Shown: in pieces, positions 1 through 6,504 of the stretch
How the letters are laid out: the number at the start of each line of letters is the position of its first letter
Position numbering within the stretch: the stretch's first letter is position 1
Virus record (IMG/VR): IMGVR_UViG_3300048136_000009
Location: 1 to 26,202 of that record
Origin: a virus
DNA length: 26,202 bases
Direction: 5' to 3' (one strand)
The notes under the pieces: generated by a model
Told to the model about the DNA's origin: nothing
The model's input: the letters and a program-made list of their open reading frames with translations, nothing else
Database searches by the model: none
Made by a program: the position numbers and the translations under genes

Positions 1-759
1 GTTGTCTAGGCTTCTGCCACTGGTGTTAATGGAAATAGATTTTTCCATAACTTGCCGATAGAGAAGCAAAAACACATCAGGCCATTCTCTGATTTCATTA
101 TTCACGATAGTTTCGTAAATATCATATGCCTTTTCGTAGCTGACTCTGTTCGTCATTACAGCCATGACGTATGCAGCTTTGAAGCCAGTCTGCTTCCAAA
201 CACTACCCGCTTTCCGAGGTGGCTTAATATGATATTCAACCTCGCTCAAAAGCTCACCAATACGACTGTTCAATACATTTTGAACATCGTCAGCCATTGG
301 GTGAGAGATGAATGATGCAGACCGCAATAAATATTGGATGGGCATAATGATTTTTGTATGCGCCCCAATAATGTCGGCTGGCGTTCTAATTTTTCCTTGA
401 TCCAAGGTTTTGTAAATATCTGTGGATCGCACAATAAAAACAGAATACGCATTGGCTTTGCCAGTTTCCACTTGAGCATTACCCCTGTGGTTTCCATTGA
501 TAAGAACCCATGAGCCTCTCTCTTTTGCAAAGACCAAAGACTCTGGGTTTAACACCCAACGGTTAAGGTTCATGGCTCTGACGTACTTACGGAAAGTTTG
601 GCGATTAAGATCGCGGTTTCCTTTGTAGTTCAGTTCAAGCAATTGCTTCATTTCTTCCGCATTTATTTCTGCGTTGAATTGAACCTGCTTACGATCAAGC
701 GGATTAGCCGCGTTAATCATCCTTTCGTGATTTAGTTCCAATAGTTCGAAGATACCCAT
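1..759 (-). CDS. ParB/DGQHR-like phage protein, 3' end beyond the left edge
   Basis: An uninterrupted frame of 253 codons runs from ATG at 759 to the window edge with no stop, so the C-terminus is missing. The start overlaps the previous gene's stop as TAATG. Residues 84-131 have the layout of the phage and mobile-element family in which a DGQHR box is followed by a strand and a TLDxGxxRTxAD motif: here WVLINGNHRG (84-93), then VFIVRSTDIYKTLDQGKIRT (107-126) and PADII. The usual DGQHR is replaced by NGNHR, so Asp and Gln are lost while His and Arg remain. Family members are related to ParB/sulfiredoxin-type folds; their function in phages is mostly unknown. The fold is inferred from motif spacing only. 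The neighbours (a nuclease and a small conserved protein) suggest a DNA-metabolism or early module. Confidence 0.72.
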   Translation of the reverse strand, partial: MGIFELLELNHERMINAANPLDRKQVQFNAEINAEEMKQLLELNYKGNRDLNRQTFRKYVRAMNLNRWVLNPESLVFAKERGSWVLINGNHRGNAQVETGKANAYSVFIVRSTDIYKTLDQGKIRTPADIIGAHTKIIMPIQYLLRSASFISHPMADDVQNVLNSRIGELLSEVEYHIKPPRKAGSVWKQTGFKAAYVMAVMTNRVSYEKAYDIYETIVNNEIREWPDVFLLLYRQVMEKSISINTSGRSLDN

Positions 760-1157
760 TATTCCACTTCCTCTACTGTGATTCTGCCGATTTCTACTGT
801 ACGGCACTCTTCAAGCTCATCCTTGATTGCAGGAGGAGCCGCGGTGAATTTGCGCTCTTCTACGGCGAACGTCAGCTTGCCATAATGTTGCGCGTTTTCT
901 GGTGACATATTGTTAAGCGTGTCACGCAGTTTCTCTTGGTCCCATGTTACCTTCTTGCCCACAGTGACCTTGAGCCTATGGTTGCCCTCTGCGATTTGGG
1001 CAGTACCAAAGTCTTTGCCATTGGCACGCAATACGTCTCGCGCCACTGGTAGAAAAATATCAGATAGTTGTTCTTCAACGTCTTTGAGTTCAAGGCGCAT
1101 CTCGCTGATAACGTGCTTGAGTTCGTCTCGACGTTCGAATAGCTCACGACTGTTCAT
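759..1157 (-). CDS. conserved phage protein of unknown function, coiled-coil N-terminus
   Basis: This is a 132-aa acidic soluble protein. Residues 1-40 are charged and heptad-like (ELFERRDELKHVISEMRLEL), suggesting a coiled coil. Residues 46-76 carry GKDFGT, a KVTVGKKVTWDQEKL stretch and a conserved-looking hydrophobic core. The C-terminal part (KFTAAPPAIKDELEECRTVE) resembles a family of small marine-phage proteins found near replication genes; I do not know its function. The ATG has a purine-rich site upstream (GCGGAAGGAATCGAC). Its stop overlaps the start of the ParB-like gene (TAATG), so the two are translationally coupled. A promoter/operator-like site lies directly upstream at 1191-1221. 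No signal peptide or membrane segment is seen. Confidence 0.75.
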   Translation of the reverse strand: MNSRELFERRDELKHVISEMRLELKDVEEQLSDIFLPVARDVLRANGKDFGTAQIAEGNHRLKVTVGKKVTWDQEKLRDTLNNMSPENAQHYGKLTFAVEERKFTAAPPAIKDELEECRTVEIGRITVEEVE

Positions 1158-1190
1158 GTCGATTCCTTCCGCTTTAATTTTCTAGAAACC

Positions 1191-1221
1191 CATATATCCC
1201 ACATGAAGTGGGATGTGTCAA
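1191..1221 (-). promoter_or_regulatory. candidate promoter with palindromic operator
   Basis: On the minus strand a perfect TTGACA box (1221-1216) overlaps the TGA stop of the DUF1064 gene. It is followed by the perfect 7-bp inverted repeat ATCCCAC-TTCAT-GTGGGAT (1214-1196) and then AT-rich GATATA (1198-1193, 17-bp spacing) or TATATG (1196-1191, 19-bp spacing). The -10 match is weak. An inverted repeat inside the spacer of a promoter is the classical place for a repressor site. It would control the 132-aa and ParB-like genes. A terminator reading is less likely: no T-run follows the hairpin on the minus strand, and on the plus strand the T-run starts about nine bases too late. Confidence 0.45.
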
Positions 1222-1592
1222 CGACTTTTTTTAGATAAAAATATTTCTATGCCGAGACATGCCTTCATCAGCTTCTTTTTCAGCTTGAATTCAGGCGTTT
1301 CGACGCCCTTAGCGTCTTCGACAATTGTTTCCCAATCACCGTTGGCATTTTCTTTTTCGTATCGGAAGTCTGCTATGTAGGTGCAAATCTTCTGACCGTT
1401 GACTTCTAGTGCGAACCGCACCTGTAGCTCAAGGTTGCGCACCCTACCTGCAAGCTCAAGACTCTTTATATATAGATACCTCTCAGATTCCCACTTGGAA
1501 TCGAACTTGATTCCCTGCACAGTTACTTTCTTGTTTCCGTACTTGGGTCTTGACCCACGCCGCTTGGGATTATATACAGTAGGGAAAGTCAT
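1218..1592 (-). CDS. DUF1064-family PD-(D/E)XK endonuclease (putative resolvase)
   Basis: This 124-aa protein matches the DUF1064 (PF06356) pattern along its length. It has the N-terminal KYGNKK (17-22), GIKFDSKWESERY (27-39) with Glu35, the LELQVRF strand (54-60), YIADFRY (72-78) with Asp75, VEDAKG (91-96) with Asp93-x-Lys95, and TPEFKLKKKLM (99-109). These positions fit a PD-(D/E)XK core. DUF1064 proteins are phage nucleases often compared with Holliday-junction resolvases or tRNA-endonuclease-like folds; the substrate here is inferred, not shown. The start lies only 18 bases from the divergent plus-strand gene and has no good Shine-Dalgarno sequence (GGAG is about 18 bases away). It probably depends on read-through from upstream or an unseen signal. 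Confidence 0.85.
   Translation of the reverse strand: MTFPTVYNPKRRGSRPKYGNKKVTVQGIKFDSKWESERYLYIKSLELAGRVRNLELQVRFALEVNGQKICTYIADFRYEKENANGDWETIVEDAKGVETPEFKLKKKLMKACLGIEIFLSKKSR
1550..1578 (+). promoter_or_regulatory. candidate sigma70-type promoter for the plus-strand regulator
   Basis: TTGACC (1550-1555) and TATACA (1573-1578) are separated by 17 bases on the plus strand, inside the 5' part of the divergent nuclease gene. Transcription would start near 1585, giving a leader of about 26 bases with a GGGAAGGA ribosome site before ATG 1611. The hexamers match consensus at 5/6 and 4/6. The position just upstream of the only plus-strand gene makes it more believable than the score alone. TATATA at 1571-1576 is an alternative -10 at shorter spacing. 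Confidence 0.5.
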
Positions 1593-1610
1593 TTATGGGA
1601 AGGAAACTCC

Positions 1611-1826
1611 ATGCCAAACCCCGGAAAATACAAATCCGTAGGTGTTTCGATTGAAGCGTATGATAAGCTGGTTTACATCGCGGAGCACGAAGATCGTGCT
1701 ATAGGGCGACAGCTTGCACGCATGATTGATGAAACATACGAGGATATTCAAGCGCGTGTCAACGCCAAGCCAACGTACCGCCCCCCTGTTGGGATTGGCG
1801 GCTTGGCTTCAGTCATCGAAGATTAA
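1611..1826 (+). CDS. small ribbon-helix-helix-like putative repressor
   Basis: This 71-aa protein is the only credible gene on the plus strand. It has a strong ribosome site (GGGAAGGA, about 6 bases before ATG) and its own candidate promoter. Residues 6-13 (KYKSVGVS) could form the beta ribbon, 14-26 (IEAYDKLVYIAEH) helix A and 29-48 (RAIGRQLARMIDETYEDIQA) helix B. This is the order and length of Arc/CopG-type DNA-binding domains, which dimerise and bind short operator repeats. The tail (49-71) is Pro/Gly-rich and probably flexible. Its end overlaps the 3' end of the 958-aa gene (convergent stops, TTAA). The role as a repressor of nearby promoters is inference; an orphan antitoxin-like protein is the alternative, but no toxin partner is visible. 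Confidence 0.68.
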   Translation: MPNPGKYKSVGVSIEAYDKLVYIAEHEDRAIGRQLARMIDETYEDIQARVNAKPTYRPPVGIGGLASVIED

Positions 1827-4699
1827 AGCAATCCTACGTTTCCTAGACCGCCCAGTAGTGTTGCAGCCACTGCTGGGTTTTCTGCTGCGCGTTGCCTAAT
1901 CGACGGCTGCGCGGCAGGCATAGGGGGTAAATCAGTCACCGGGGACACTTCAGGAACTGGAACACTTGTTCGGGTTACGGGAGATGGAGCCGGGGCAGAC
2001 GCTTGATCTAAATCACCCATTAAAGCAGTGGCTTGACTGACCGCAGAGGTTGCTATCTCATCCATGCTTTGTGCAGTACCCTGCGCCATAAATGAAGAAA
2101 TGCTGTCAGATATTAACTCTCCAGCTATTTGACCTCTGGTTTTTACGTCTTCACCCTGTGCAAGTTTTTTGTACTTTTGAGTGAATGCCTTGTAGAATCT
2201 AGGAGATGAAAACAGTTTTCCAACTACGCTCAGTCTAGCAATAGTTCCCAAGTTTTCTAAGGGGCTTGCGGCAATGTTTGCTGCTACAAGATCACCACCA
2301 CTTGCAGATTCCCCAAGAAGTTTCATGGTTCTGCCAAACTGCTGCATTTCATTAGCCATTTCTTTTCCGTAAATGACTTCTATCTTGGCTTTGTTTTTAG
2401 CGATCCTATCACCAAACTTGGCAAATTGCGTTCTGTCTGTAAGAAAATTCTTTTCAAAATCTCCTATCAGGTTGTCCATATAATATGTCTGAATTTTACC
2501 GATTGATTCGGCATCGTTGTCAAAAAACTTACGCAACGATGTAATGTCTTCCGCACGCATAGAGCCATCAGCGATAAACTCAGCCGCTTCTGTAGCGGTT
2601 AAATCTCCACTGGATAGCTTTTTGTTTATGCGGTTCCTATTGAACCTTGCCTCATCATCTAACGCCTTGCTTAGATTCTTTAGCAAATTAACACCTGACT
2701 CGTCAGCGCCTGCTGCCACAAAATCATCAATTACTTTTTGATCGATGTTGCGCAGTGATAAAGCGTTTAATTGTTCGGCTAGTTTGCGAACCTCTGAAGC
2801 GTTTCCCCCAAAAAGCTCATCAGCAGTAGAGCCAATTTTATCTAAATTTGTTTTAAACTTAGATCCAGAAAACTTACCTGTCTTGGTGTTCATTGAACTG
2901 CTCAACGTATCGCGCAACCATTCAGACGCGATACGTTCTCTAAGGGGTGCAAACGTTCCCTCACCAGCAAAATCATCTATGGCTTTTGCGGCGTCTTGTA
3001 GAAGCTGTGGGTTGTCCTTACGAACAAGGGAACGCATTGCATCTTTTGTATTGACGGTCACATCATTACGCACCGCATTGATCAAGGTTTTCTTACCTAT
3101 CGCGCTGCTTACTTTCTCAAACTTTTTATTGCCTTCTTTATAGAAATTACGAGCGCGGCCTAAGTCACGCACTGCGTCTCTAATCAACTTTCTACTTCCC
3201 ACGTTAGCAGAACCCGGCAATGCCTTGTTTAAGAAATTACCTGTTGTCTTACCCGCTAAATCTATCACATTGTCGATTTGAGGTAAAAAGTCATCAACAA
3301 CGCCACCAATTGTATCAGAGGTTATGTTGAACATGCCTGTGTCACGCAAACTTTTTCGAGCGTAATAAAGCTGACTGAACGAAGCCTTGTCGCCTAACTC
3401 TGCAATTTCTCTTAAAATCATGCCAGCTTTGTGCGGGTTTGTTCCAACTTGAGCGTTCTCAAAACGCCTTGCTTGCTTTGCCGCGTCTTCTGCTATGCCT
3501 TTTGTGGAAAAGATGGCTTCATCACCCGCACTGTTTCTAATAGCGTTGTTTATGTTTACAAACTCTGCTTCAGCCAGATCATCAAACGCTTTGTAAGATT
3601 GTTGAAACGCCGCGAACAAATCATCTTGTATAGCTGTGTCTTTCTCTGCGGCCTTGCCGAGATTTACCGCTATTTCGTCCATATGCTTCAGCAAACGTTT
3701 TTCTTGGTCCCTGACTGCCGAAGACAGTGTTTTGTCTCCTAGCCTAGCGGCATCAGTTAAGGCGTTTGCTGCGCCCTGTATGTCAACCTCATCGCCAGTG
3801 CCACGCAACCACTGTAAGTCACGCATAATGTTCTCATGGTTTTTGCGAAGCCTCGCAGACGTACCAAGAGCCTTTTCCGCAATTGCTTGCTGACGCGCGA
3901 CAAGAGACGGCGCACCAATAGCGTCCAAGGAGGGCAAGTACCCGCGCCTTTCTGCCTCTACGATGTCCGTTATTCTTTCTTCAGGAAGCCCCTTACCAAC
4001 ACGACCAGCACCAGAAGCAACTCTAAATGCTTTGCCTGCCAGTCCAAACACGCCTTCACCAGCGCCAGAGATTAACGCTTCCTTAGCAATGTCTTTGGCT
4101 ATCTCAGAGCCAGCTTGATCCTGAACGCCTTGTAAAGCCTCAATACCCTCTTCCGCAGCTTTACCTGCACCACCACCTAGAGTAGCACCTATAACTGCAC
4201 CAAGAACGGGAACTGGAATAGCGGCTTGACCTGCTATTGCCCCACCAACACCGCCGACTAGCGTTGTACCAAGCCCTGACAAGTCAGATAAATCCTGACG
4301 CGTAAATCCTTTTTCATCAATCAGAACCGGGACTTCGGTTTCTATCCCGAACTTTTGTGCGCCTTCAGGCATCAATGCCAGCCTGCCGCGCTGATCCCGT
4401 GTGTATTCTGTTTCGTTTAAACCAAAGCCTTCACGAAGAACCTTTTCCTGTTCTTCATTTGTGTCAGCACGACCAAGCATAGAGCGCAGCTTTGTATCTT
4501 GAACACCTGTGCTGTAATCAAAATCAAGGTTTTCGCCTCTTAAAGAAGTTTCATATGCATCTATGACATCTTTCGGCAAGTAATCTTTAGGCTTACTTTT
4601 GATGTCACTTATTTTTAAAAACTCTTCGAAAGTTGGCTTATCGCCTGCAATTTTAACATTTATATCACCAAAGCGAGATTGAACTGTGACGTTTCCCAT
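1823..4699 (-). CDS. very large internal virion / DNA-ejection-like protein
   Basis: This 958-aa protein is mostly alpha-helical and charged. Residues 141-179 are a Gly/Ala-rich hydrophobic stretch (GTTLVGGVGGAIAGQ, then VPVLGAVIGATLGGGAGKA) like the glycine-zipper membrane segments of phage ejection proteins and pore formers. The long middle (about 200-860) is helical with no catalytic motif I recognise. The end (about 895-935) is a Pro-rich linker followed by ENPAVAATLLGGLGNVGLL. It is last in a series of three large proteins downstream of the nozzle-like gene, the place of internal or ejection proteins in short-tailed phages. The start follows a GGAGG site that overlaps the previous stop. 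No lysozyme or transglycosylase domain is visible, so the function is inferred from context and composition. Confidence 0.7.
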   Translation of the reverse strand: MGNVTVQSRFGDINVKIAGDKPTFEEFLKISDIKSKPKDYLPKDVIDAYETSLRGENLDFDYSTGVQDTKLRSMLGRADTNEEQEKVLREGFGLNETEYTRDQRGRLALMPEGAQKFGIETEVPVLIDEKGFTRQDLSDLSGLGTTLVGGVGGAIAGQAAIPVPVLGAVIGATLGGGAGKAAEEGIEALQGVQDQAGSEIAKDIAKEALISGAGEGVFGLAGKAFRVASGAGRVGKGLPEERITDIVEAERRGYLPSLDAIGAPSLVARQQAIAEKALGTSARLRKNHENIMRDLQWLRGTGDEVDIQGAANALTDAARLGDKTLSSAVRDQEKRLLKHMDEIAVNLGKAAEKDTAIQDDLFAAFQQSYKAFDDLAEAEFVNINNAIRNSAGDEAIFSTKGIAEDAAKQARRFENAQVGTNPHKAGMILREIAELGDKASFSQLYYARKSLRDTGMFNITSDTIGGVVDDFLPQIDNVIDLAGKTTGNFLNKALPGSANVGSRKLIRDAVRDLGRARNFYKEGNKKFEKVSSAIGKKTLINAVRNDVTVNTKDAMRSLVRKDNPQLLQDAAKAIDDFAGEGTFAPLRERIASEWLRDTLSSSMNTKTGKFSGSKFKTNLDKIGSTADELFGGNASEVRKLAEQLNALSLRNIDQKVIDDFVAAGADESGVNLLKNLSKALDDEARFNRNRINKKLSSGDLTATEAAEFIADGSMRAEDITSLRKFFDNDAESIGKIQTYYMDNLIGDFEKNFLTDRTQFAKFGDRIAKNKAKIEVIYGKEMANEMQQFGRTMKLLGESASGGDLVAANIAASPLENLGTIARLSVVGKLFSSPRFYKAFTQKYKKLAQGEDVKTRGQIAGELISDSISSFMAQGTAQSMDEIATSAVSQATALMGDLDQASAPAPSPVTRTSVPVPEVSPVTDLPPMPAAQPSIRQRAAENPAVAATLLGGLGNVGLL

Positions 4700-4701
4700 T
4701 A

Positions 4702-6495
4702 TTAACCTCCAGTTAAATCAACCGTAGCAATTGGCTTCGTTGTTGTGCTTCCGTCTTCATTTCTGGGAACAGGTGACACAAACGGAGTCTCAAGATTTTC
4801 GCTCAAAAAATCTACGGTTCTATTATATTCGCTATCATTCACATAATAACTAGGATCATACATGTGCTGCAAGGGTGCTACTAAAGAACTTTTCTTGCTA
4901 CCAAAGTATGAAAGCATTTCATTTAGAGCGTATTGAACTTGAGATGGAGAAGATGTCATGTTTATATCGCCAAAAGACGCATCCAACATTTTTCTATCAT
5001 AATCAGAAACTTGACTTTCTTGAATAATAAGACGTTTCATTTCGTTAATTACAGACAATCGCATTGCGTTAAATCTGTCCTCATCGCTAACGCCTTCTTT
5101 ACCAAAATCAATTTGGGGGTCACGAAGCCCAAAGTTTCCAAGTTGTTTCTTGATTCTGTCACCAACAGTTTTGAACGCAGGAGCGTTTTCTTGGGATAAC
5201 TCCTCAGCAATACCCAACATTTTATTAACGTTTTCTTCGCCTTTAGAATATTTATTCCAAGCATTCGAGACGAGAGCCGCATCAGCAGATGGTCTAGCTA
5301 AACGGACCTCTCCACCTGAAGTGCCGTATCCAATTTTAACTCCAGAAATAATTTCATTTTTGTCGATGTTTTTTAACTTTAAATCATCTTTAGACGATTT
5401 GTCGGCTTCAAACGATAACTCTAAAACCTTTAAATTATAGGCTCTATTTGCTGCGCGAGCTTCTTTGGCAAGTGCGGCTCTAGACGATTCATCTGAGCGC
5501 ACTGCTTCTAAAGCATATTTACCCGCAGCAAGTTTGGCTGCATTAGCGCGATCAATAGCTTTATCCAACATAGGCTGTGCTGCTTCACCAGCGGAACCAA
5601 CAGATTGCAACATCTTACCTATGTTAAAGCCTTTACCTGCTTTGTTCTGCATAAGCGCCAAGCCGAACGCCATCAATGCCTTGCTTTTGTCCACCTTGCC
5701 GCTTGCATCAATTCCTGTAGCATCGGCAAATTCTTTTTTATAACGGGCAAGAGCATCTTCACGAGTTTCACCTTTGGCTGGCGTGTCGTCTTTGCCAGCA
5801 GATTTATTAAAATCTTGCATAGCTGAAATAAACGCATCATCAACCACTTCATCGGTGACACGCATACCTTGTGCTGTAGCTATATCTTCCTCTGCGGCAC
5901 GAAAATCTTCTGCTTTTTGGGCTGGAGTTTTTAACGCTTCGGCTCTTTCTCCGGGCTTCTCTACAACTTTCCCACGGCCACCAAGAACGCCAAGATTGTC
6001 TAAGTAAGCCTGTATTTCATCTGCTTCACCAGCAGCAAAATCTTCAAGAGGATCAACAGTTTTAAGCTCATTACCTGTAATTTCTGCATACAATTCAGGG
6101 GATAGTTTTTTTATCTCACCAGCTTCTTCTACTTCAGGCAAAAAATAATCAGTTGATTCATCTACAAATTCGCCAGCGCGACCATAGCTTTTTTGAGCTA
6201 AGTCGAACAAATCTTCACCTAATTCTGGAAATCCAAGAGCAGAAGCCCCTAGTCCACTGACATCAGATGCAGCGCCATATAGTCCATAACCCCCAGCCGC
6301 AGCCATGTCTTGAAGATATGAGGCTATACCAAGAGGTAATTTAGCCGCTGGCCCTAGCGTTTTTCTAACGGGGGAAAAAACATCGGATACAGATTGAGCA
6401 GTTGTTTTTGGGCTTACTGGTGGGACACCTTCTTGCGCTGCTTGCTGCTCCGCAATCAGTCTATCAAACATCTCAAAGTCAAAGGTGTTAGCCAT
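4702..6495 (-). CDS. large structural protein, probable internal virion protein
   Basis: This 597-aa protein has a short N-terminal helix (FDFEMFDRLIAEQQ), a Gly/Ala-rich hydrophobic part at about 45-105 (LPLGIASYLQDMAAAGGYGL and GASALGF), an acidic linker at about 120-220, and a second Ala/Gly-rich segment at about 270-320 (LMAFGLALMQNKAGKG). A helical region and a Pro/Thr-rich C-terminal tail (VSPVPRNEDGSTTTKP) follow. No enzyme motif is seen. It lies between the 657- and 958-aa genes with only 2 and 9 bases between, so the three probably form one translational unit. Its architecture resembles the next gene's (hydrophobic Gly segment near the N-terminus, helical body, Pro-rich tail), which suggests related roles in the virion or ejection apparatus. 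That is inference. Confidence 0.68.
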   Translation of the reverse strand: MANTFDFEMFDRLIAEQQAAQEGVPPVSPKTTAQSVSDVFSPVRKTLGPAAKLPLGIASYLQDMAAAGGYGLYGAASDVSGLGASALGFPELGEDLFDLAQKSYGRAGEFVDESTDYFLPEVEEAGEIKKLSPELYAEITGNELKTVDPLEDFAAGEADEIQAYLDNLGVLGGRGKVVEKPGERAEALKTPAQKAEDFRAAEEDIATAQGMRVTDEVVDDAFISAMQDFNKSAGKDDTPAKGETREDALARYKKEFADATGIDASGKVDKSKALMAFGLALMQNKAGKGFNIGKMLQSVGSAGEAAQPMLDKAIDRANAAKLAAGKYALEAVRSDESSRAALAKEARAANRAYNLKVLELSFEADKSSKDDLKLKNIDKNEIISGVKIGYGTSGGEVRLARPSADAALVSNAWNKYSKGEENVNKMLGIAEELSQENAPAFKTVGDRIKKQLGNFGLRDPQIDFGKEGVSDEDRFNAMRLSVINEMKRLIIQESQVSDYDRKMLDASFGDINMTSSPSQVQYALNEMLSYFGSKKSSLVAPLQHMYDPSYYVNDSEYNRTVDFLSENLETPFVSPVPRNEDGSTTTKPIATVDLTGG

Positions 6496-6504
6496 GTGCG
6501 CCTC

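Noticed and set aside
52-530. Frames of 87 aa (+) and 86 aa (-) at the left edge
   Set aside because: Both are in other frames of the ParB-like gene, whose 253-codon frame is open to the edge and has recognisable motifs.
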